From contig NZ_WJBG01000112.1 of assembly GCF_009709555.1 (NCBI RefSeq), positions 1 to 64,000 on the forward strand: a DNA stretch of 64,000 nucleotides, written 5' to 3'. The notes under the pieces were generated by a model. The model did no database searches, had not been told where the DNA came from, and was given only the letters and a program-made list of their open reading frames with translations. Origin of the DNA: Streptomyces blattellae. GTDB lineage: Bacteria; Actinomycetota; Actinomycetes; Streptomycetales; Streptomycetaceae. This document shows positions 55,993 through 64,000 of this stretch, one piece after another. The translations under genes were made by a program, and so were the position numbers. The first letter of the stretch is position 1. The number at the start of each line of letters is the position of its first letter.

Positions 55993-56231
55993 TCAAGGCC
56001 GTCCATAAGGTCGCGTACGGAAGCGTTGTCGTCGAGATCGACGCCGGGGCGTACCCCGTCACCGCCGGGGTCGGTGGTCAGCTTGACGATGTTCCGCGCC
56101 GCCGCCACATCCCGCGCAAACGACGCCCGCAACGCATCCTCTATCACCGCACTGACCGTGACGCGCCTGCGTGCGGCCCGCAGCTTGGCTTCCTGAAGCA
56201 GGTCCTCGGAGAGGTCGACCGTTGTTCTCAT
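55989..56231 (-). CDS. VapB-type antitoxin
   Basis: An 80-residue antitoxin: MRTTVDLSEDLLQEAKLRAA is a typical ribbon-helix-helix start of the VapB/Arc type, followed by a flexible acidic tail (GVRPGVDLDDNASVRDLMDGLE) that would bind VapC. ATG 56231 is preferred over the longer frame to 56336, which lacks similarity. It is first in the operon, as expected. Confidence 0.87.
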   Translation of the reverse strand: MRTTVDLSEDLLQEAKLRAARRRVTVSAVIEDALRASFARDVAAARNIVKLTTDPGGDGVRPGVDLDDNASVRDLMDGLE

Positions 56232-56329
56232 GCACCAAAGCGTAAGTCGATCGCATCTTGATGCGCCATGGTGAATCACTGATGCGCGGACTTGACCTCT
56301 CCGGTTGTCCCCCGGTTTCCGTGCACCGT

Positions 56330-56410
56330 GCCCCACGCCGCCCCGCCCCTCCCTACCCCTCCCCGCCCTACCCCTCCCCGCCCTACCCCTCCCTCACAAA
56401 CCCCTCCCCC
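56330..56410 (-). repeat. C-rich tandem repeat (G-rich on minus strand)
   Basis: A 15-bp unit TACCCCTCCCCGCCC occurs at 56354-56368 and 56369-56383, with a third partial copy at 56384-56396, flanked by more C runs. On the minus strand this is a dense series of GGGG runs at the 3' end of the ABC binding-protein gene, including its stop codon (56383-56385). Confidence 0.8.
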
Positions 56411-57348
56411 TCCATCCAGTCCAACGCCACCTGATGCGGATCCTCCCCGTCGACATCCACCTTCGCGTTCAGCTGCCGCGCCACCGCGTTGTCCAGCCGC
56501 TCGGTGATCGGGGCGAGGAGGTCGGCGATCGCCGGGTACTTCTTCAGGGTCCTGGAGTTGATCTCGGGCGCCGCGTTGTAGTTGGGGAAGAACTTCCTGT
56601 CGTCCTGCATCACCTCCAGGTCCATCGACCTGATGCGCCCGTCGGTGGTGAACACCTCGCCGTAGGTGCAACTGCCCTTCGCCGCCTGCGTGTAGATGAT
56701 CCCGGTGTCCATCTGCGTGATGTTGCCCGCCGGTACGTCCATGCCGTACGTCTTCTGCATCCCCGGCAGCCCGTCCGCCCGGTTCGCGAACTCGCCCTCC
56801 ACGCACAGCGTCACCGCGCCGGGATCGGACTTCGACAGCGCGGCCACGTCGGAGAGGGTCTTCCTGCCGTACTTCCTGAAGTTGGCCTGGTTCATGGCGA
56901 GGGCGTACGTGTTGTTGAGCGGCGCCGGCGGCAGCCAGGACAGCCCGTTCTTCGCGTCCGCGTCCCGCACCGCCGCCCACTGCCGCCGCGGGTCGGCGAT
57001 GGGCTCGCTGTTGCCGAGATAGGTGATCCAGGCGGTGCCCGTGTACTCGTACATCGCGTCCGCGTCGCCGCTCCTGACCGCCTCGCGTGCGCCGACGGAG
57101 CCCTGGATGCCGGTGCGGTCCAGCACCTCCGCGCCGGCCGCCTCGAAGGCGATGCCCATGATCGCGCCGAGGATCAGCTGCTCGGTGAACTTCTTGGAGG
57201 TGACGGTGAGGCCGGCGCCCTTGAGCGGCTCGCCCTGTCCGATCGAGCCCGGGCGGACATCGTCCACCATCGGCGAACCGCTGGTCAGACCGCACCCGCC
57301 TGCCATGAGTGCGGCGGCCGGCACCGCGCACAGCCACCGCCGCCTCAT
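56383..57348 (-). CDS. Glycine betaine/choline-type ABC substrate-binding lipoprotein
   Basis: A 321-residue OpuAC/OsmX-type binding protein. A lipoprotein signal MRRRWLCAVPAAALMAGGCG gives Cys about residue 19. The binding domain starts LTVTSKKFTEQLILGAIMG and includes YEYTGTAWITYLG, typical of quaternary-amine binding proteins. It is last in a four-gene leftward operon (permease, ATPase, permease, binding protein), with ATG 57348 overlapping the permease stop. The system probably takes up osmoprotectants or choline. Confidence 0.9.
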   Translation of the reverse strand: MRRRWLCAVPAAALMAGGCGLTSGSPMVDDVRPGSIGQGEPLKGAGLTVTSKKFTEQLILGAIMGIAFEAAGAEVLDRTGIQGSVGAREAVRSGDADAMYEYTGTAWITYLGNSEPIADPRRQWAAVRDADAKNGLSWLPPAPLNNTYALAMNQANFRKYGRKTLSDVAALSKSDPGAVTLCVEGEFANRADGLPGMQKTYGMDVPAGNITQMDTGIIYTQAAKGSCTYGEVFTTDGRIRSMDLEVMQDDRKFFPNYNAAPEINSRTLKKYPAIADLLAPITERLDNAVARQLNAKVDVDGEDPHQVALDWMEGEGFVREG

Positions 57349-58217
57349 GTCCCCACCTCCAGCCCCCGCGGGCGCAGCAGCAGTTCGGCCAGCGAGGCCA
57401 GCCAGTCCACCAGCAGGGCGAGTACGACCGTGAGGATCGAACCCAGCATCAGCACGGGCATCCGCTGGTTGGTGATCCCGGCCGTGATCAGTACGCCAAG
57501 CCCGCCGCCCCCGCCGAACGTCGCCAGCGTCGCCGTACCGACGTTCAGGACGAGCGCCGTCCGTACGCCCGCCAGGATCAGCGGGACCGCCAGTGGCAGT
57601 TCGACGCGGGAGAGCACGCCCAGCGGGGACATGCCGATGCCGCGGGCGGCCTCCAGCAGGGTCGGGTCGTTGGCCTTCAGGCCGGCGATCGTGTTCGACA
57701 GCACCGGCAGGATGGCGTAGACGATGATGCCGACCAGGGCCGCCTTCCGGCCGATGCCCAGCCAGATCACCAGCAGGGCGAGCAGGCCGATCGCGGGCGT
57801 CGCCTGGCCCATGTTGGCGACCGCCATCGCCGCCGGGGCCGCCTTCCGCATCGCCTTGCGGGTCAGCAGGATGCCCAGGGGGATCGCGATGATCAGCACG
57901 AAGAAGGTGGAGATCACCGTGAGTTCGACGTGCTGCCTCAGGGCCTTGGACACCTGTCCGTCCGACAGCGCGTTCTCGGACACGGCGTCCAGGTCGGCCT
58001 GCTCGAACCACAGCCAGGTCGCCAGCAGGACGGCGACGAGGACGGCCGGCAGGAAGGTGAGCTTCTGCCAGCCGATCCGCCGGCCGTTCCGCCGCCGTGT
58101 CACCGCCCGTGGCGGCGGCGGTTCCTGGTCGCCGGGGGCCTCGCCCTCGTCCCGGAAGGCGTGCCCCTTGACCTCGTGCTCGCCCTCGGGGCGCCGGCCG
58201 ATGGAGAAGACGGTCAC
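57345..58217 (-). CDS. ABC transporter permease, glycine betaine type (second)
   Basis: A 290-residue permease with a charged N-terminal tail of about 50 residues, one helix (about 56-72) and a core of about five helices. The EAA-like loop is LLEAARGIGMSPLGVLSRVELP, characteristic of OpuA/ProW-type permeases. GTG 58217 overlaps the ATPase stop. Together with the permease at 59541-60188 it forms the heterodimeric channel. Confidence 0.88.
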   Translation of the reverse strand: MTVFSIGRRPEGEHEVKGHAFRDEGEAPGDQEPPPPRAVTRRRNGRRIGWQKLTFLPAVLVAVLLATWLWFEQADLDAVSENALSDGQVSKALRQHVELTVISTFFVLIIAIPLGILLTRKAMRKAAPAAMAVANMGQATPAIGLLALLVIWLGIGRKAALVGIIVYAILPVLSNTIAGLKANDPTLLEAARGIGMSPLGVLSRVELPLAVPLILAGVRTALVLNVGTATLATFGGGGGLGVLITAGITNQRMPVLMLGSILTVVLALLVDWLASLAELLLRPRGLEVGT

Positions 58218-59548
58218 GCCTTCTCCCCTCCGGCGCCCTCCTGCTCGCCGTGCGTCTGCCGGGCCCGGGTCTCCGCCAGTTCCTGCTGGTGCTCCACGGC
58301 GTCCAGCCGGTCGGCCTCCAGCAGCTCGTGCACGGAGTTCATCAGCGTCTCCATGTCGACGACGCCCGTGTACTCGCCGCGCCGCCCGGTCACCACGACC
58401 CGGCCCGCGTTGTCGGTGAGGACCGCCTCCAGCGCGTCGCGGAGGGTCGCGTCCCGGGTCACCGTGTCGTGGACGAGCGTGCCCGCGCGGGCCAGCGAAC
58501 CCCGGGCGCGCATCATGTCGCCTCGCCGCAGCCACTTGTACGGCCGTCCGTGCTCGTCGAGCAGGAGGACCTCGCCGACGCCGCTGCCGCGCAGCTTGTT
58601 GAAGATCTGCTGGAGCGGGTCGTCGACGGTGACCGTCGGGTAGTCGGTGATCTCCACATCCCGTACGCGGGTGAGGTTCAGCCGCTTCAGCGCCGCCCCG
58701 GCCCCGACGAACCCGGAGACGAAGTCGTCGGCCGGGTTGGTGAGGATCGCCTCCGGAGTGTCGAACTGGGCGATGTGGGACCGTTCGCGCAGCACCGCGA
58801 TGCGATCACCGAGCTTGATCGCCTCGTCGAAGTCATGGGTGACGAAGACGATCGTCTTGTGCAGTTCGTGCTGCAGCCTGATCAGCTCGTCCTGAAGGTG
58901 TTCGCGGGTGATCGGATCGACCGCGCCGAACGGCTCGTCCATCAGGAGCACGGGCGGATCGGCGGCCAAGGCCCGTGCCACGCCGACACGTTGCTGCTGA
59001 CCGCCGGAGAGCCGGCGCGGATAGCGGCCGTGGAACTCGCCCGGGTCGAGCCCGACCAGGTCCAGCATCTCCTCCACCCGCGATCTGATCCGCGCCGCCG
59101 GCCAGCCGATCATCTTCGGCACCAGCGCGATGTTCTGGGCGACCGTCATGTGCGGGAAGAGGCCGGACGCCTGGATGGCGTACCCGACGTTGCGGCGCAG
59201 CTTCACCGGGTCCATGTCGGTGACGTCCGCGCCGTCGATGCGGATGCGCCCGCCGGTCGGTTCGATCAACCGGTTGATCATCTTCAGCGTCGTGGACTTC
59301 CCGCAGCCGGAGGGCCCGACGAAGACGACGATCTCGCCCGCCTTGATCTCCATGTTCACGTTGTCGACGGCCGGCTGCGGGTTTCCCGGATACCGCTTGG
59401 TGAGGCTCTCCAGCTCGATGGAGGCACCGGAGGTCGCCTTCCCGGCCGCGGAGGCCGCCTTCTCGGCACCGCAGGTGGTCTTCTCGGCGACGGAGGTCAT
59501 CTCCTCCGCACCGGAGGTGGCCTTCTCGGCCACGGAGGTCTCAGACAC
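58214..59548 (-). CDS. ABC transporter ATP-binding protein with CBS domains, glycine betaine type
   Basis: A 444-residue ProV/OpuAA-like ATPase. After a repetitive head (about residues 1-42) the nucleotide-binding domain has Walker A GPSGCGKST (about 78-86), signature LSGGQQQR and Walker B LLMDEPF. Two CBS domains follow (about 290-425), the sensor of ionic strength in OpuA transporters. GTG 59548 lies inside the end of the upstream permease gene (8-bp overlap). The first 42 residues repeat SVAEKATSGAEE-like units and are absent from typical homologues; an internal start may be used. Confidence 0.88.
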   Translation of the reverse strand: MSETSVAEKATSGAEEMTSVAEKTTCGAEKAASAAGKATSGASIELESLTKRYPGNPQPAVDNVNMEIKAGEIVVFVGPSGCGKSTTLKMINRLIEPTGGRIRIDGADVTDMDPVKLRRNVGYAIQASGLFPHMTVAQNIALVPKMIGWPAARIRSRVEEMLDLVGLDPGEFHGRYPRRLSGGQQQRVGVARALAADPPVLLMDEPFGAVDPITREHLQDELIRLQHELHKTIVFVTHDFDEAIKLGDRIAVLRERSHIAQFDTPEAILTNPADDFVSGFVGAGAALKRLNLTRVRDVEITDYPTVTVDDPLQQIFNKLRGSGVGEVLLLDEHGRPYKWLRRGDMMRARGSLARAGTLVHDTVTRDATLRDALEAVLTDNAGRVVVTGRRGEYTGVVDMETLMNSVHELLEADRLDAVEHQQELAETRARQTHGEQEGAGGEKA

Positions 59549-60188
59549 GGATCCCCCTGGGGATGGTCAGCCGTCCGATGACGACGTACGCGGCATCGAA
59601 CAACAGCGCGAGGACGATGATCCCGAGCGTTCCGGCGAGCACCTGGTTGATCGCGTTCTTGCTGCCCAGCGAGGCCAGCCCGCGGAAGATCACATTGCCG
59701 AGGCCGGGCCCGGAGGCGTAAGCCGCGATCGCCGCGATGCCCATCAGCATCTGCGTCGAGACCCGGATGCCGGTCAGGATCGGCGGCCAGGCCAGCGGCA
59801 GCTCGATCCGCACCAGCCGGGCCGGGCGCGACATCCCGATGCCGGTCGCGGCGTCCACCAGCGCCGGATCGACCCCGCGCAGCCCGACGATCGAGTTCCG
59901 CACGATCGGCAGCAGCCCGTACAGCGTCAGCGCGATCACCGTGGGCGGCACACCCAGGCCCACGACCGGGATGAGCAGACCGATCATGGCGAGCGACGGG
60001 ATGGTCAGAACGGTCGACGTGGCCGTGGTGGCGAGGCTTCCGGCCCACCCGCTCCGGTAGGTCACGATCCCGATCAGGACGCCCAGCACGGTCGCCACGA
60101 CCATGCACTGGAAGACCGCGCTGGCGTGGTAGTAGGCGTCCGTGAGCAACTGCTGATGCCGGTTGCCCAGGTACTCCCAGAAGTCCAC
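59541..60188 (-). CDS. ABC transporter permease, glycine betaine type (first)
   Basis: A 215-residue permease of the OpuAB/YehW group with five helices, EAA-like loop LVDAATGIGMSRPARLVRIELP and the conserved IPSLAMIGLLIP segment. GTG 60188 starts MDFWEYLGNRHQQLL, matching the family. It is the first gene of the operon and lies 25 bp downstream of the Lrp/AsnC gene stop, so the regulator may be co-transcribed or may control it. Confidence 0.88.
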   Translation of the reverse strand: MDFWEYLGNRHQQLLTDAYYHASAVFQCMVVATVLGVLIGIVTYRSGWAGSLATTATSTVLTIPSLAMIGLLIPVVGLGVPPTVIALTLYGLLPIVRNSIVGLRGVDPALVDAATGIGMSRPARLVRIELPLAWPPILTGIRVSTQMLMGIAAIAAYASGPGLGNVIFRGLASLGSKNAINQVLAGTLGIIVLALLFDAAYVVIGRLTIPRGIRV

Positions 60189-60213
60189 CCGCGGTCACCC
60201 CCAGAGGCTCGTA

Positions 60214-61990
<1,777 letters not shown>

Positions 61991-62006
61991 TCAGGCGGTG
62001 CGGAAC

Positions 62007-62049
62007 GCGCCCGTAGGGGCGCGGGGAACTGCGCGACCAGCCACAACGG
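62007..62049 (+). repeat. Dispersed Streptomyces intergenic repeat
   Basis: GCGCCCGTAGGGGCGC forms a 6-bp hairpin followed by GGGGAACTGCGCGACCAGCC. I recall this exact kind of sequence (GGGGCGCGGGGAACTGCGCGA) recurring between genes throughout Streptomyces genomes. Here it lies in the hpd 3' region and may act as a terminator. Confidence 0.6.
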
Positions 62050-62093
62050 CGCCGCGGACACCCGACGGCACATCGCGGCACCCCAGCGGAGCG

Positions 62094-63500
62094 CTAAGGC
62101 AGGGGCTCGTCCCCCGGCAGGTCACCGAGCCCCCGCAACGCCTCCCGCGCCATCGGCACCCGCCACGGCGAGAACCGCGGATTGATCCGCAGCGCCTCCT
62201 GAAGGTGCCGCCGGGCGGGCCCGTACAGCTCCAGCTCCCCCTCGATCATGCCCCGGTGGTACGCGTACAGCGCACTGCGCACCCCACCCCCGTGCTCCTT
62301 GTCCGTCGCCCGTACCGCGAACCGCAGCGCCTCCTCGTGCTGCCCGGCCCGGTGCAGCGCCCACCCCAGCGCGTCGGCCACGGCGATCCCGGGCTGGCGC
62401 TGCCACTCGGCGCGCAGTCGCCGTACCGCCTCCTCCGGATCCCCGTGGTCCGCCTCGAACTGCCCGAGGACCAGTTCCTCGTCGGCCCCGTCCGCCGCGG
62501 CACCGCGCACCCGCTCCCGCAGCAGGTCGTACTGCACGCGCGCGGCCTGATCGAGCCCCAGCGACTCGTACAACTCGCCCAGTTCCAGGGCGTATTGCGG
62601 CAGCGGCTGCTTGGCGAGGGCCGCCCGGTAGGCGTTCAGCGCCTCCGACGTCCGCCCGAGCGCCGCCAGTGCCCGCCCCTGCCCGGCCTGCGCGGCCCGC
62701 TGGTCGGGGTCGATACGGACCGCCTCCTGGAAGTGCCGCAGCGCGACTTCGAGGTCCCCGCGCTCGAACGCCAGCTGCCCGCCCCGCTCCAGATACGCGG
62801 CCTTCTCGGCGGGCGCCTCGGCTCCGGCCGCCGCGTCGGCCAGCGCGGCGGCGGCGTCCTCGCGCCAGCCCTGGTCGCGGTAGACGGCCCCGGCCCGCGC
62901 GAGCGCCGCCGGGCCGGAGTGCAGCTCCAGCAGCCGGTCCAGCGTCCGCTTGGCCGCCTTGTGATCGCCCAGCCCCGTGTAGGCGTCGATCAGCACCGGA
63001 TACGTCGTCCAGCGCTTCGCGTCCAGCTCCAGCGCGTCCTGCCCCCACTTCCGCGCCGCGAGGAAGTCACGCCGCGCGTTCGCCAGCGCCGCCATCCCGG
63101 TCAGCGCCCGCACGTTCCCCTTCGCCCGCGTCCGCAGCGACATACGCAGCGCCTGCTCGGCCCGCGGGAAGTAGGACGGTTCCGCGAGCCGTCGCCCCTG
63201 TTCGAGGTACGCCGTCCCGAGCACCGCCCACGACCGCGCGTCCTCGGGATGGGCCCGCACCCGCGCCTCACGCTCGCCGATCAGCGCCGCCAGGCCGGGC
63301 AGCGTGGCCGGCACCCCGGACCCCACCGCCGTCAGCGCCTGCGCCCCCGGCGCCGGAGCGGGCGCCCGCGAGTCCGACCCCTGGGAGGGCAGCAGCATCA
63401 GCACCACGCCGAGTACGGCGCATGCGGCGACGGCCGCGATCACCGCCCACCGGGCAACAGGCCCGCGCACCCTGGCCGGCGCTTCCTCTTGGTTCCCCAT
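62094..63500 (-). CDS. Membrane-anchored TPR protein
   Basis: A 468-residue protein with one N-terminal helix (about 17-40, RWAVIAAVAACAVLGVVLML), a short Ala/Pro-rich linker and about eight or nine tetratricopeptide repeats (for example SWAVLGTAYLEQGRRLAEPS, EVALRHFQEAVRIDPDQRAA). It probably scaffolds proteins outside the membrane. ATG 63500 (MGNQEEAPA) is favoured; GTG 63509 is in frame. It converges on hpd and diverges from the FAD oxidase gene. Confidence 0.88.
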   Translation of the reverse strand: MGNQEEAPARVRGPVARWAVIAAVAACAVLGVVLMLLPSQGSDSRAPAPAPGAQALTAVGSGVPATLPGLAALIGEREARVRAHPEDARSWAVLGTAYLEQGRRLAEPSYFPRAEQALRMSLRTRAKGNVRALTGMAALANARRDFLAARKWGQDALELDAKRWTTYPVLIDAYTGLGDHKAAKRTLDRLLELHSGPAALARAGAVYRDQGWREDAAAALADAAAGAEAPAEKAAYLERGGQLAFERGDLEVALRHFQEAVRIDPDQRAAQAGQGRALAALGRTSEALNAYRAALAKQPLPQYALELGELYESLGLDQAARVQYDLLRERVRGAAADGADEELVLGQFEADHGDPEEAVRRLRAEWQRQPGIAVADALGWALHRAGQHEEALRFAVRATDKEHGGGVRSALYAYHRGMIEGELELYGPARRHLQEALRINPRFSPWRVPMAREALRGLGDLPGDEPLP

Positions 63501-63598
63501 GGCGCTCACTGTGCGTCAACACGACGACCGCGTTCCCGCACCCGAAGCCCGGTGCGGACGGGGTTCACACCGATGGCCCCGGGTGCGAACCTGTGATC

Positions 63599-64000
63599 AT
63601 GAGCCGTATCGAAGCGCCCAGCGACCAAGCGACCGGCAACCTCGTCGACCGCCTGCTCAGCGGCCTGCCCGCCGAGGCCGTCCTCACCGACCCCGACATC
63701 ACGGCCTCCTACGCCAACGACATGGCCAGCTTCTGCCCGGCCGGCGCCCCCGCCGTGGTCGTACTGCCGCGCACGGTCGAAGAGGTGCAGCACATCATGC
63801 GCGTCGCCACCGAGCTGCGCGTCCCGGTCGTCCCGCAGGGCGCCCGCACCGGACTGTCGGGCGCGGCGAACGCCTCCGACGGCTGCATCGTGCTGTCCCT
63901 CACCAAGATGGACCGCATCCTGGAGATCAACCCGGTCGACCGCATCGCCGTCGTCGAACCCGGCGTCGTCAACGCCGCCCTGTCCCGCGCGGTCGGCGAA
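63599..64000 (+). CDS. GlcD-like FAD-binding oxidase, 5' part (cut by window end)
   Basis: The first 134 codons of an FAD-linked oxidase of the glycolate oxidase/D-lactate dehydrogenase type. The FAD_binding_4 domain is clear: ASFCPAGAPAVVVLPRTVEEV, VVPQGARTGLSGAANASDG and VVEPGVVNAALSRAV. The rest lies beyond the window. ATG 63599 starts MSRIEAPSDQ; GTG 63593 is also in frame. Members oxidise alpha-hydroxy acids; the substrate cannot be told from this part. Confidence 0.9.
   Translation, partial: MSRIEAPSDQATGNLVDRLLSGLPAEAVLTDPDITASYANDMASFCPAGAPAVVVLPRTVEEVQHIMRVATELRVPVVPQGARTGLSGAANASDGCIVLSLTKMDRILEINPVDRIAVVEPGVVNAALSRAVGE

Overview
The window is high-GC actinobacterial DNA, almost certainly from a Streptomyces chromosome. 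The reasons are strong GC-third-position coding bias, many GTG/TTG starts, rare TTA codons, stop/start-overlap operons, several XRE-DUF5753/DUF397/HATPase regulator sets, and a core gene order that I recall from the S. coelicolor SCO2970 to SCO2925 stretch. Those locus comparisons are from memory; no search was run.

Layout: An intact IS1182-type element (1-1786) sits at the left edge. Next comes a conserved block: a small zinc-ribbon membrane protein, ftsE-ftsX, an S41 protease, smpB and the tmRNA gene ssrA, so both trans-translation partners are adjacent. A GH31 alpha-xylosidase-like gene coupled to a LacI repressor (6.5-9.8 kb) has palindromic operator candidates upstream. A divergent MFS/LysR pair follows. 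Then comes the mycelial-aggregation (mat) locus (12.4-16.9 kb): matA, matB (NodB deacetylase plus GT2 synthase) and a membrane acyltransferase.

From about 17.3 to 26.3 kb the core order is interrupted by accessory genes. A leftward operon holds two small unknown genes, a diaminopimelate-epimerase homologue, a D-Ala-D-Ala-ligase-like ATP-grasp enzyme, a C39-like cysteine peptidase and an isolated MurF C-terminal domain. XRE regulators, DUF6879/DUF397 proteins, a HATPase and a DUF234-type AAA ATPase surround it. This miniature peptidoglycan-precursor set is the best candidate here for an undescribed biosynthetic system.

The core resumes at 26.4 kb with narK and nnaR (nitrate uptake and its HemD-like regulator), a CGNR zinc-finger protein, an ECF sigma/anti-sigma pair, a HelD-type helicase, malic enzyme, HU (hupA), murA, yqgE and a DUF3039 protein. 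A sugar ABC transporter plus GH20 hexosaminidase operon (39.5-44.2 kb) lies behind a likely DasR site. Next are a three-subunit molybdenum-hydroxylase-like operon with unusual motifs, a SUKH-4 protein, a Doc-type toxin-antitoxin pair, a DEAD/DEAH helicase, an IclR regulator, a G-rich/minisatellite intergenic region, an S16 protease, a VapBC pair, a glycine-betaine-type ABC operon, an Lrp/AsnC regulator divergent from hpd, a TPR membrane protein and the start of a GlcD-like FAD oxidase cut by the window edge.

Regulatory themes: three genes carry an in-frame TTA codon (S41 protease, mat-locus acyltransferase, island dapF homologue), which suggests bldA-dependent translation. Several promoters carry visible palindromes or direct repeats, and most core operons end in strong GC hairpins.
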